This document shows positions 17,650-26,458 of a DNA stretch of 64,000 bases, in pieces (position 1 is the stretch's first letter; each line of letters opens with the position of its first letter). Origin of the DNA: Spirochaetaceae bacterium. Lineage in GTDB: Bacteria > Spirochaetota > Leptospiria > Leptospirales > Leptonemataceae. The notes under the pieces are model-generated. The model did not search any database. It saw only the letters and a program-made list of their open reading frames with translations, and was not told where the DNA came from. Position numbers and translations under genes: made by a program. The stretch spans positions 177,157 to 241,156 of the forward strand of contig PBUB01000002.1 in the NCBI GenBank assembly GCA_002729885.1. The letters run 5' to 3'.

Positions 17650-18954
17650 TCAGGTCGTATAGTCCGCATTGAGCCGGACGTAGTCTGCAGTCAGGTCACT
17701 TGCCCAGAATCGCTCGAATTGAGTGCCCATATCCAGATCCACCTTGATTCGAACCTCGGGCTGCTGAAAATGCTGCTTTAGCTTCTTCAGGTCCGGATTG
17801 ATTTCCTTTCCGGCACCGGCAAAAAGCAGCTGATCTCCAGCATAGATCTTGATTTGGTCCGGCTTAATGGATTCGTCAAATACCTTTCCAATAGCCATTA
17901 TAAATCGTCCCCAGTTCGGGTCCGCACCGTGAACGGCTGTTTTGATCAATGGGCTATTAATGAGGGAACGTCCAAACTTATAGGCGGATTCCCGGCTTCG
18001 CGCCCCCACTATGAGCACTTCAAAAAACCGACTGGCTCCTTCTCCATCACGAACAATTTCGCGAGAGAGATAAATACAGGTTCTGAGCACTGCCCGGATA
18101 AATTCCAGTTCATCCTCGCCGATGTGATCGGGCCATGGATTGGATCTCTCTACCCGGTCCACTCCCTCTCCGGGAGCCGGCAGGGGATCCCCCAGAATGG
18201 TCTCCAGGCTCTGCTCGGACCAGAGGCTTTCCAGGCTTGATGGGAAGCGAAACGGTGGACGACCGGCTGCTCCATTGGCCAGAAGCACTACTGTATCGCT
18301 GGTGGATGTATCGCTATCTACAGAAATACGATTGAAACTTCGATTCACACAGAACCGAAGCAGTCGGCTCAGGTCCGCCGAATCCATGGTAGCATCGGAA
18401 ACGATGTAAGAAAGCATGGTGGCCATATTGGGCTCTATCATCCCGGCCCCTTTGGCAATACCCAGAACGGTAATACCGCTTTCCAGTTCGTAACCCCTGG
18501 CCTTGGGAAATGCATCGGTGGTCATGATCGCCTGGCTAAAGGATGCAAAGTCGGGTGAGGTCAGTTTCTGAGGTAGTTCCTTGCAGGCTGTTTCCAGCCG
18601 ATCTGCAGGTGGCATTCGTCCGATTACTCCTGTGCTGGAGGGCAGTACCAGACTTTCGTCGATGTTAAGGGCTCCGGCCGTCCAGCGACACATATTCCGG
18701 GCCAGTTCCAGACCTGCGGGGCCTGTGGCTACATTGGAGTTTTTTGAGTTAACTACGATGGTCTGAAGACGGCCACCGGATACATGCTCTCTACCAACGA
18801 TGACAGGGTTTCCGGGAAACTGGTTTCGCGTGAATACAGCGGCTGCATCCGCCGGTCGGCTGCTGTGTATACAGCCAAAATCCAGAGTACTGTCCTTTAT
18901 ACCCGCATTCCAACCGCAGGCTAGATAACCGGAAGGTATGGGAAGCTGAGACAT
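17650..18954 (-). CDS. argJ: Bifunctional glutamate N-acetyltransferase/amino-acid acetyltransferase ArgJ
   Basis: Transfers acetyl from N-acetylornithine to glutamate, recycling the acetyl group in arginine synthesis. The 434-residue protein contains the autoproteolysis site, Ala-Thr in EPNMATMLSYIVSDA, which splits the precursor into alpha and beta chains. Other family motifs are VVNSKNSNVATG near residue 70, SVDSDTSTSD, VHGADPNWGRFIMAIGK and the C-terminal ADYVRLNADYTT. Because the enzyme recycles acetyl groups, ornithine production may not need a separate N-acetylornithine deacetylase. It sits between two signalling phosphatase genes, with one base to the next gene. Confidence 0.93.
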   Translation of the reverse strand: MSQLPIPSGYLACGWNAGIKDSTLDFGCIHSSRPADAAAVFTRNQFPGNPVIVGREHVSGGRLQTIVVNSKNSNVATGPAGLELARNMCRWTAGALNIDESLVLPSSTGVIGRMPPADRLETACKELPQKLTSPDFASFSQAIMTTDAFPKARGYELESGITVLGIAKGAGMIEPNMATMLSYIVSDATMDSADLSRLLRFCVNRSFNRISVDSDTSTSDTVVLLANGAAGRPPFRFPSSLESLWSEQSLETILGDPLPAPGEGVDRVERSNPWPDHIGEDELEFIRAVLRTCIYLSREIVRDGEGASRFFEVLIVGARSRESAYKFGRSLINSPLIKTAVHGADPNWGRFIMAIGKVFDESIKPDQIKIYAGDQLLFAGAGKEINPDLKKLKQHFQQPEVRIKVDLDMGTQFERFWASDLTADYVRLNADYTT

Positions 18955-18987
18955 AAGCCTGCAGTATTCAATGCAGGCCCGGGAATG

Positions 18988-20349
18988 TCAAGCGCGAGCG
19001 CGGCCCAGAAAAATGGACATCATGCTCAGGTCGTCTGTTGCACGAGAGTCCTCCCTGAAGCTTTCCCAGTACTGGAGCATCTCACGGTTAATCCTCTCTG
19101 GTTCCGGTCTTGTTCCGGAGAGTATTTCTTCTATACGATGCGAGCCAAACATTTCCCCGGACCCATCTCGTTGTTCCATAATTCCGTCGGAGCAGGAGAA
19201 GAGCAAATCCCCGTCCTGAAGTTTGTAGTGTACCGGTTGAATCAAAAGATCCGCATGCATTCCCAGAAAGGGGGCCTGGTCAGAATTCCCGATTCCACTT
19301 CTTTCCATACGATGAGTCCGGTGGTTTCGCGTAATCCACAGCATTCCGTGACCAAAATCATAAACAGAAGCAATTCTACTCTTTCGATTGATTAGTAGAG
19401 CGATGCCCGTGGCATACATCTCGGCCGGACTCAGTTCAAAGGTTATGGAATTCAATCGTTCCAGGAGCTTTCGCACTCTCGTGTTTTCGCTTTCTCCGGT
19501 GATGGTATCGTGGCACAGAGATGAATGAAGTGAGGTTCCGATGATGGAAACCATGCTGGACGCTTTCAGTCCTTTGCCGCAAACATCGAATAGCATGAAT
19601 AGTGTGCTATGAGTGGATAACTCATAAGACTGAGTAAAATCCCCTCCTGGCCCGGACAGAGGAGATACGTATCGACTAAACTCCAGGGTCGCGATATCCC
19701 TGGAGTCAGAAGAGCTGGCATACTTTTGAACAGCAGTGGATGGTAGGCCTCCCTGTTCTGGGCGCTCTTCGGGTTTCCACCGAAGCAAAGCATGCTGTGC
19801 CTCCAGACAGGCTTCATTGTCTCGACGAAGAAAGGAATTCATTCCCCGCAGCACAAGGTCCACGGTAGAAATCCCGTAGAATCTATCATCCAGGGTAACT
19901 ACAAAAGGATCAAACCTGCTTTCTTCCGGACGAGCCATCAATGCACTGGAGGCTTCGCTAAGAGTTGCATGAGCATCCAGGATTACAGGCCCAGTTCGCA
20001 TCATGGATTTCAATTTTACGTCCGGACGAAGCATCAACTCTCGACTGTAATGATTCTTACTCAGAATGGCCAGAAACTGGTTTCGCAGGGTGTAGCCTGA
20101 GATATTTCCCCGGGCATCCATAACAGGCAAATACTGCAAATCAGGAAAGCTCCGATATAGTTCGTACACCTGGACGGCAGGATCATCCTCCAGAGGTAGA
20201 GCATAGTCGTATCCGGAGAGCTCTTTAAGTCGCTCTACGGTTAGCACCTTTCGTCCCACTTCAAAGGCGGAAAAAATGGGCAACGCCGGGGCGGGTCTTT
20301 CCGTGGCTTCCGCCGATTGTGACCTTTCGGCCATGGCAGTATTCTGCAT
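18988..20349 (-). CDS. CBS-domain SpoIIE-type serine phosphatase
   Basis: A cytoplasmic 453-residue protein with no membrane helices. Residues about 35-165 resemble a CBS pair (YLPVMDARGNISGYTLRNQF and the VILDAHATLSEASSALMARP segment), which could bind adenine nucleotides. Residues about 215-450 form a SpoIIE/PP2C domain that keeps its key residues: LSGPGGDFTQSYEL, FMLFDVCGKGLKASSMVSII and LFSCSDGIMEQ. It would dephosphorylate a partner-switching substrate in response to energy state, an inference from the domain pairing. It ends 34 bases before argJ begins on the same strand, so it probably heads the argJ-pseudophosphatase-phosphatase run. Confidence 0.85.
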   Translation of the reverse strand: MQNTAMAERSQSAEATERPAPALPIFSAFEVGRKVLTVERLKELSGYDYALPLEDDPAVQVYELYRSFPDLQYLPVMDARGNISGYTLRNQFLAILSKNHYSRELMLRPDVKLKSMMRTGPVILDAHATLSEASSALMARPEESRFDPFVVTLDDRFYGISTVDLVLRGMNSFLRRDNEACLEAQHALLRWKPEERPEQGGLPSTAVQKYASSSDSRDIATLEFSRYVSPLSGPGGDFTQSYELSTHSTLFMLFDVCGKGLKASSMVSIIGTSLHSSLCHDTITGESENTRVRKLLERLNSITFELSPAEMYATGIALLINRKSRIASVYDFGHGMLWITRNHRTHRMERSGIGNSDQAPFLGMHADLLIQPVHYKLQDGDLLFSCSDGIMEQRDGSGEMFGSHRIEEILSGTRPEPERINREMLQYWESFREDSRATDDLSMMSIFLGRARA

Positions 20350-20603
20350 TCTACCAGTGAAGTTTCGCTGTGTTACATGGTAATGACTGTTTGCTTTTCA
20401 ATTGCTAACACTTTGCTTACAATTAGCCGCCAGGTTTATGCTGCCCGAGAAGCGCTGGATTGGCTCAAACTCTCTATTCTTCCATGGAGTTTAAGGGAAC
20501 CCAATGTCCCGCCGCTCAAGAAGAGTGAAAGTAAGGCAAACTGAGTCCTGGTGGCGTCGGGGTTTTTACTTGTAGATACCGGGCCCTGGTCGCTTCTGCA
20601 ACC

Positions 20604-21365
20604 ATGAGCGAAAAACCATTTAAAGGAAAAGTGGCTCTCGTAACCGGTTCTGCCCGAGGCATTGGACGATCTATTGCCGAGGATCTGGCGGAATGGGGAG
20701 CCGATCAGGTAATCCTGGACATGAAGCAGGAGGATTGCGACAAAACAGCGCAGGAAATATCTTCTGAATTTGCTGTTAAGGCTGTGGGCGTGGCCTGCAA
20801 TGTTACCAACAAAGAGCAGGTAGGCCAGGCAGCAGATAAGATCAAAGCCGAGTTTGGCGGATTGAACTTTCTGGTAAACAATGCAGGTATTCTGAGGGAT
20901 AACCTTCTAATTCGCATGAAAGAGGAAGATTGGGACATTGTCATGGATGTGAACCTGAAAGGTCCCTTCCTGGTAACCCAGGGAATGCTTCGCATGCTGA
21001 TGAAGGCAGATGGCGGAGGAAGAATTGTTAATATCAGTTCCGTTTCTGGATTGGTAGGTCAGGCCGGTCAGGCAAACTACTCGTCCAGCAAGAGCGGACT
21101 TATCGGGTTTACCAAGGTAGTAGCCCGGGAATACGCCTCCAAAGGTCTGCTGTGTAATGCAATCTGTCCAGGCTATGTTCAAACCGATCTTACCGGCGGA
21201 TTGACAGAAGAAGTACAGCAAATGCTGAAGGAATCCATTCCTCTGGGACGCGCCGGCAAAGTGGAAGACATCTCGCGTGTAGTTCGCTTCCTCTGCTCCG
21301 ACGACGCTTCCTTCATTACAGGAAACGTGATCCGAGTGGATGGCGGTACAGCTATCGGTATGTAA
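20604..21365 (+). CDS. fabG: SDR-family 3-oxoacyl-ACP reductase (FabG-like)
   Basis: NADPH-dependent reductase of the classical short-chain family, 253 residues. The nucleotide-binding TGSARGIGRSIA, NNAG, the catalytic Ser in ISSVSGLVGQAGQANY and the YSSSKSG tetrad, and the C-terminal NVIRVDGGTAIGM match FabG. It reduces 3-oxoacyl-ACP in fatty-acid elongation, or acetoacetyl-CoA if a PhaB-type paralogue; the sequence alone does not separate these. It is monocistronic, with a strong terminator hairpin nine bases after the stop. Confidence 0.88.
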   Translation: MSEKPFKGKVALVTGSARGIGRSIAEDLAEWGADQVILDMKQEDCDKTAQEISSEFAVKAVGVACNVTNKEQVGQAADKIKAEFGGLNFLVNNAGILRDNLLIRMKEEDWDIVMDVNLKGPFLVTQGMLRMLMKADGGGRIVNISSVSGLVGQAGQANYSSSKSGLIGFTKVVAREYASKGLLCNAICPGYVQTDLTGGLTEEVQQMLKESIPLGRAGKVEDISRVVRFLCSDDASFITGNVIRVDGGTAIGM

Positions 21366-21373
21366 GTCTGTAG

Positions 21374-21405
21374 CAGGGCCGGCTCTCCGGCCCTGTTCTT
21401 GCTCT
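21374..21405 (+). terminator. Rho-independent terminator after fabG-like gene
   Basis: A perfect nine-base stem, CAGGGCCGG (21374-21382) and CCGGCCCTG (21387-21395), with loop CTCT, followed by a T-rich TTCTTGCTCT. It begins nine bases after the TAA of the reductase gene. Confidence 0.85.
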
Positions 21406-21476
21406 GCGGCCAGGAAATTTCAGAACCAGGAGAGCCTCCAGTGATTCGAATCTGGATCGAGACCTGGTTTTACGAT

Positions 21477-21824
21477 CTAAATGGCCTCTTCTCCTCGTTC
21501 CCCGGTGCGAATGCGAATGCACTCCTCCATGGGAATGACAAAGATCTTACCATCACCTATTTTTCCACCGCCGGCTGTTCTCGCAGATTCAATAAGTGCT
21601 TCAATGGCATTTTCTGCCAGCTCATCGGGAACTGCGATTTCCAGTCTTAGCTTTTTCACCAGCTGGATGAATACTTCCCGACCGCGAAAGACCTCTCTAT
21701 AGCCTTTTTGCTGACCATACCCCTGAGCATCCGATACGGTTAATCGATAAACCTCATGCCTGTTTAGCGCATTTCGAACCTCTTCCAGGCGATGCGGCTG
21801 GATTACTGCTATGATCAATTTCAT
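21477..21824 (-). CDS. glnB: PII-type nitrogen regulatory protein, atypical T-loop
   Basis: A 115-residue trimeric signalling protein that senses ATP/ADP and 2-oxoglutarate. Family features are MKLIIAVIQPHRLEEVRNAL at the N-terminus, GYGQQKGY before the T-loop, KIGDGKIFVIP (B-loop) and IRIRTGE (C-loop). The T-loop reads REVFRGREVFIQ; aligned to E. coli GlnB, Tyr46 is Phe and the uridylylated Tyr51 is Val. The cyanobacterial phospho-Ser49 position is Arg. It should thus act only by ligand binding. ATG 21824 has a GAGG site six bases upstream. No amtB, glnA or glnD is near. Confidence 0.9.
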   Translation of the reverse strand: MKLIIAVIQPHRLEEVRNALNRHEVYRLTVSDAQGYGQQKGYREVFRGREVFIQLVKKLRLEIAVPDELAENAIEALIESARTAGGGKIGDGKIFVIPMEECIRIRTGERGEEAI

Positions 21825-22006
21825 AGATACCCTCGCTTTTACTTTGTACCTATCTGCCGCAATTCTGTTCCGCTCCTGTCCGCACACCTGGCGACAGGAG
21901 TCAGAACCCTTCTCTTTTTCAATGACAGGAGCAAAACACCATCCGTTTCTCCGGCTTCAAGCGGGTTCCGGGTTCGCCTTCGGCCTTTGCTGTATAAACT
22001 CGATGA

Positions 22007-23089
22007 CTAGTTCTGGTCCGAAAGCTGTAGCCCCATAGCACGGAGTTCGCGCTTGATTACAGCCAGTCCAATGGCCGGATCCAGCTTCTTGATCTGCTCC
22101 TTCTGTCCCTGCCTTACGTTTTCCTGAATCTCTTCTGATTCAAGTACAAAAGAAAGGGTTTCCGCTATGGCCGGGTAGTCTCTTCCGCTTATCAGTATGC
22201 CTCCGGAACCCAGGGTTTCCGGCACCGCGGCTGCCGCTCGAGCTACCACCGGGATTTCCATATGCATACATTCTGCCAGAGGGACGCAGAACCCTTCATG
22301 ATCACTCATGGAAAAGAACAACTGAGCGGATTCGTAGCAGGCCATTACTTCCTGGTCCGAGACCATGCCTGTAAATACCACATCACGATTAAGATTCAGT
22401 TCTGTGATTAGATTTCGAATTTCTGCCGTATAAGCGCGAACACCAGGATGGAAGGAGCCCACGCAAATCAGCTTCGCATCTGGCTGAATCTTCTTAAGAA
22501 AATAAAAAGATTTTATCAAATCCTGATGCATCTTGTTGGGAAAGATGCGACCTACAAAGACAATGTTCGTATTGCCTGGCTGAAGATAGGGAAGGGCTGC
22601 ATGCTCTCTATGTTTTTCCGGCCGAGGAAAGAATACCGGTTTTACGGCAATATTGTCATATCCCAATTTACGTAGTTCGCCGGCATTGTAGTTGGAAACG
22701 GTAATTACCCGCGAAAAATGTGGTTTCAGTTCTCTCAGGGTTTCCCTGGCCTGATCCAGAGCATCGGCCAGCCGTCTGTTATAGGGCCGTACGTATTTCC
22801 CCGGCGTAATATTGTGAAAAATCATTAACTTCTGCCCGGTAAGCCGGGGAAGCCGGTCCAGCATTCTTGTAAAAAAGGAGTAGTGATAGATTAAAATGGA
22901 ATCTGCAGCTGGACGGTAATTGCTGTAATGTCGCACACGGGATGCATCTTTCTCTGCGAAGTTTTCGCTGTAGATATCGGATTGATAGCCCTGTTTGCGA
23001 AGAAAGTCCTGGATGATCAATGCTTCGTTGGATATCGCATCGCCGGCGGCAAAGCCAGCGCAGAATTGATCAACTGAGAATCTGGGCAT
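22007..23089 (-). CDS. Glycosyltransferase family 4 protein
   Basis: A 360-residue GT-B fold enzyme. The acceptor domain lies at about 1-180 (SVDQFCAGFAAGDAISNEAL, then LMIFHNITP and VITVSNYNAGELRKLGYDNI). The donor domain has IVFVGRIFPNKMHQDLIKSF and the GT4 signature around FFSMSDHEGFCVPLAECMHM, whose second Glu contacts the nucleotide sugar, followed by IPVVARAAAAVPETLG. It probably builds a surface polysaccharide or glycolipid; donor and acceptor are unknown. The lipoprotein gene 23096-23515 is just upstream on the same strand, its stop lying seven bases before this start. Confidence 0.88.
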   Translation of the reverse strand: MPRFSVDQFCAGFAAGDAISNEALIIQDFLRKQGYQSDIYSENFAEKDASRVRHYSNYRPAADSILIYHYSFFTRMLDRLPRLTGQKLMIFHNITPGKYVRPYNRRLADALDQARETLRELKPHFSRVITVSNYNAGELRKLGYDNIAVKPVFFPRPEKHREHAALPYLQPGNTNIVFVGRIFPNKMHQDLIKSFYFLKKIQPDAKLICVGSFHPGVRAYTAEIRNLITELNLNRDVVFTGMVSDQEVMACYESAQLFFSMSDHEGFCVPLAECMHMEIPVVARAAAAVPETLGSGGILISGRDYPAIAETLSFVLESEEIQENVRQGQKEQIKKLDPAIGLAVIKRELRAMGLQLSDQN

Positions 23090-23095
23090 AGCGTA

Positions 23096-23515
23096 TCAAG
23101 GGAATTCGCTGGCCGAGCGAATACTTTTACAGTCCGGGTTCGACTTCAGCTCCTGGATTCGCTGGCTACAATCTTCCTTCGCTTCCAGAGCTTCGCTGCA
23201 TCTCTGGTACCGGTCCAGGATGGAGTTTTCCTCCATGTGATTTAGTAGACCAGAAATTTTCTGGTACTGACCTTCCAGGCAAAGATCTCTGTCCATTCGA
23301 CTCAAGAATAGATCCCTTTTCTGAGGTTCTTTGTCCATACGTTCCGCCAGGTCTTCTTTGAGGCATTCCACCACGGCATTACAGAATCGATCCGCAGTCT
23401 CCTGGTAGCGGTCCTTTACCGAAGGGTCTGGTTTTTCTACACAGTAACTCAGGGTTGTCAGCGAAGCCGCCAGAGTTAGTATCAAGGGTCTGAAGCCAGA
23501 TTGGAGCGCGTTCAT
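23096..23515 (-). CDS. Small all-helical cysteine-containing lipoprotein
   Basis: ATG 23515 gives a 139-residue protein with a signal peptide (MNALQSGFRPLILTLAASLT, then TLSYC), making Cys 25 the probable lipidated residue. The mature chain is helical and charged and has six further cysteines (for example RFCNAVVECLKE, DLCLEGQ, YQRCSE and EDCSQR), probably forming disulphide bonds outside the inner membrane. It resembles the class of short Cys-bearing helical lipoproteins common in Leptospira. The function is unknown. A longer frame starting at 23602 would place 29 residues before the signal and is rejected. Confidence 0.7.
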   Translation of the reverse strand: MNALQSGFRPLILTLAASLTTLSYCVEKPDPSVKDRYQETADRFCNAVVECLKEDLAERMDKEPQKRDLFLSRMDRDLCLEGQYQKISGLLNHMEENSILDRYQRCSEALEAKEDCSQRIQELKSNPDCKSIRSASEFP

Positions 23516-23635
23516 ATATCCGTTGCAGGTTGTTGGGAGGGGCAGTTCATGCAAGTAGATAATATTCCGGTCTGTCCTTCTATCTGATTGGCGACGTAGC
23601 ATTGACGGGTTGGGAGCACCTTACAGTTTGTCCCT

Positions 23636-24088
23636 GTGCAGGATATATTTGTTCCTCCCGGTGGTCCTCCTCAGGGTTCACCTCCTCCGCGAGAAATCTA
23701 CGGCGTTCTGGGCGAGCAGGGTATTCGAGATCTGCTGTTGGCCCATTATAGAAAGCTGGCCCGGTCAACCATCGCTTTTCTGTTTCCGGACGAGCCGGAG
23801 GCCCTGGAGGCCGCGGCCAACAAATCGGCGGATTTCTTTATTCAGCTCATGGGCGGGCCGCCGCTCTTTGTGCAGAAGCATGGTCCGCCGCGGATGCGGG
23901 CAAGACATATGCCCTTTGAAGTGACAGAATCCGGCCGAAAGGAGTGGCTTAGATGCTTTCAGGAAGCTCTGGATGAGCAGTCCTTTCCTGCTGAATACAG
24001 GGCTGCTTTCGATGAATTCCTGGATTCTTTCTCTGCCTGGATGGTAAATTCCAGTTCATCTGACCTGGGACAGGGGTACAGAAGATAG
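23636..24088 (+). CDS. Group II truncated haemoglobin (trHbO-like)
   Basis: A 150-residue haem protein. The globin core begins near residue 20 with IYGVLGEQGIRDLLLAHYRK, in which Tyr of AHYRKL fits the distal B10 position. LMGGPPLFVQKHGPPRM leads to the proximal histidine in RARHMPFEV, and EWLRCF supplies the G8 tryptophan typical of group II. Such proteins bind O2, NO or peroxide. The start is GTG 23636 after a proline-rich, poorly conserved N-terminus (IFVPPGGPPQGSPPP); a later start is possible but none is obvious. It lies 147 bases before the acyl-CoA synthetase gene on the same strand. Confidence 0.82.
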   Translation: MQDIFVPPGGPPQGSPPPREIYGVLGEQGIRDLLLAHYRKLARSTIAFLFPDEPEALEAAANKSADFFIQLMGGPPLFVQKHGPPRMRARHMPFEVTESGRKEWLRCFQEALDEQSFPAEYRAAFDEFLDSFSAWMVNSSSSDLGQGYRR

Positions 24089-24234
24089 AGACAGCCCCAG
24101 AGAATTCCCGAACAGATGTCATCCGATAAGGATCCGATGGTATACCTGGCCGGAATTGTTCTCATGGAGCAACAGGCTCCACAGAAAGCGCCGTAATTCC
24201 TTGACCTGCCATAGCCCTTCGGAAGCATTCCTGC

Positions 24235-26178
24235 ATGGAGAAGGATTCTCTCTACTATCTGGTCCGGGATACCGTGGCCACCTATGCAGAACGACCCTGT
24301 TACTGGGTGAAGGCCAATGGCCAGGATTTCTCTGCAGTTACCTATTTTAACTGGCGAGCGGACATGAAACGCTTCCAGGCCTATTTGCTGTATGACCTGG
24401 AAGTGGCACACGGCGAAAAGATAGGTCTATTATGCGATAATCGATACGAATGGAACCTGATCAGCCTGGGTGTGGACTCCATTGGAGCCATCGACGTACC
24501 AAGGGGCTGTGATGCCACGGACCAGGACATTGAATATATTCTGAATCATACAGAGTGTCCGGTGGTGGTGGTGGAGCATGAGAAAATGCTCAAGACCATC
24601 CTTAAGCTTTTACCCAGACTGGGATCTCTTAAACATATCATCTCCATCGATCCTCCAGAGAAGCACAAGAAACTGGAAGATCATCAGGCGGTGCTCAAGA
24701 ATGCCGGTATCAAGCATCATTTCCTGGTAAATATGCTGGACCGGGGCGAGGAGCTTCTACAGGAACACGGAGAAGGCCTGCTGAAGCGAAGAGGGGAGGC
24801 CATTGCCCCTAACGATCTGGCTACAATTATTTATACCAGCGGTACAACAGGTACGCCCAAAGGGGTTATGCTGGAGCATCGCAGTTTTTGCTGGGAAGTA
24901 TCCCAGATGCAACAGGTGCTGCCCATCAGCGAAGATGATCGAGTAGTAATTTTTCTTCCGCCCTGGCATATCGCGGAGAGACTGCTGGAAGTGACGCTCA
25001 TTGCCTGCGGTTCCAGTATGGCGAATTCCTCCATCATTCAACTGGCGGGTGACCTTTCGGCCGTAAAGCCTACATGTCTGGTTAGTGTTCCGCGAGTATG
25101 GGAGCAGCTTCATAAGCGAGTAATGGACAATGTGCGAAAGCAGCCCGAGAAGAAGCAAAAGCTCTTCCAGTTTGCCACAAATGTTGCGCAGACTCGCATG
25201 GACATTGTAGATACGCTTTCGGATCGATTCGCAGAAACGGAAGATATTACCTCCCAGGAACGGCTGATTCGCAAGCTCATCGCTGTGGCGCTTTTGATTC
25301 CATTTGGTGCGCTCAATATTGTGGCACAGCTAATTCTCAAGAAGGTTAAGAGCATTTTTGGAGGTCGTCTGAAATTTGCCATCTCCGGAGCCGGGGCCCT
25401 TCCCGAACATGTGGCCGTGTTTTTTCGATCCATTGGAATCCCCATTCTGGATGGTTATGGGATGACCGAAACCACCGGTGTAGCAGCTATTGGTCGGCTG
25501 CCCTGGCCCAGGCGAAACTGTGTGGGCGAACCGCTTCCTGGAGCCCAGATTCAACTCAGGGATGATCAGGGGCGGCCCATCACCGAGCCAGGCAATAAGG
25601 GTGTGGCCTGGCATAAAGGTCCTCATGTCATGAGAGGCTATTATAAGAACAAAGAAAAAACCGATGAAATCCTCAAAGATCGCTGGTTGAACTCCGGGGA
25701 TATTTTCATGTGGACTACAGCCGGGGAAATCAAATTCGCCGGACGAGCCAAAGATACCATCGTGCTGGCTGGCGGCGAAAATGTGGAGCCAGGGCCTATT
25801 GAGATCAAGATTGGTGCCAGCGAATTCGTATCTCAGGTAATGGTAGTAGGTCAGGATAAGAAAACCCTGGGCGCATTAATTGTTCCCAACCGGGATCGTG
25901 TGAAAGAAGAGATGGGTGAATCCATGGACGTTCCGGAGGATCTGGCAAAATGGAACGAAAGCAAAGAGCTGCATAAATTCTTTGCAGCCATTGTTAAAGA
26001 AGCTGTAAGTACGCAGAATGGATTTAAAGCATTCGAAAAGGTCACTACTTTCGCTTTCCTTCCCAAAGAACTGGAAAAAGGAAAAGAAATGACCGAGACC
26101 ATGAAGATCAAACGTAACATTGTTCTGGATCAGTACGAAAGCCTGATCGAACATATGTACGATCATCATGGAGTCTAG
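24235..26178 (+). CDS. Long-chain fatty-acid--CoA ligase (AMP-forming)
   Basis: Activates fatty acids to acyl-CoA through an acyl-adenylate. The 647 residues match FadD15/ACSL-type enzymes of about 600-650. ATP/AMP motifs are TIIYTSGTTGTPKGVMLEH, DGYGMTETTG, the ADP-like NSGDIFMWTTAGEIKFAGR with the conserved Asp and the hinge Arg, and a C-terminal lysine region near KEMTETMKIKRN. It probably acts at the inner-membrane face and feeds the acyl-CoA dehydrogenases encoded 1-3.5 kb downstream. ATG 24235 precedes MEKDSLYYLVRDTV. Confidence 0.92.
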   Translation: MEKDSLYYLVRDTVATYAERPCYWVKANGQDFSAVTYFNWRADMKRFQAYLLYDLEVAHGEKIGLLCDNRYEWNLISLGVDSIGAIDVPRGCDATDQDIEYILNHTECPVVVVEHEKMLKTILKLLPRLGSLKHIISIDPPEKHKKLEDHQAVLKNAGIKHHFLVNMLDRGEELLQEHGEGLLKRRGEAIAPNDLATIIYTSGTTGTPKGVMLEHRSFCWEVSQMQQVLPISEDDRVVIFLPPWHIAERLLEVTLIACGSSMANSSIIQLAGDLSAVKPTCLVSVPRVWEQLHKRVMDNVRKQPEKKQKLFQFATNVAQTRMDIVDTLSDRFAETEDITSQERLIRKLIAVALLIPFGALNIVAQLILKKVKSIFGGRLKFAISGAGALPEHVAVFFRSIGIPILDGYGMTETTGVAAIGRLPWPRRNCVGEPLPGAQIQLRDDQGRPITEPGNKGVAWHKGPHVMRGYYKNKEKTDEILKDRWLNSGDIFMWTTAGEIKFAGRAKDTIVLAGGENVEPGPIEIKIGASEFVSQVMVVGQDKKTLGALIVPNRDRVKEEMGESMDVPEDLAKWNESKELHKFFAAIVKEAVSTQNGFKAFEKVTTFAFLPKELEKGKEMTETMKIKRNIVLDQYESLIEHMYDHHGV

Positions 26179-26458
26179 ATCTCGCGGTACGGGCCTCCCA
26201 CCGGGCCCCGGCGCTGCAATACTGCATACCTGATGCGATATCCAGGAATGCGGTCTTTCGACTGACTGTGTTGAATCCCAACAACCTGAAGGCTCTCTGC
26301 ATCCTGACATTTGCGAAAACGCCCTTCTCGAGCCCTACGCATATCAGATGGCGCTCTGACGAGTCTCTGGCGAAACGACCAATCTGTAATTTTTCTGAAG
26401 CCGATACTTCTTCTGGAAAACTCTGGAAAGCAGAGCCTTCGCTCAAATTCTAGTAGTT

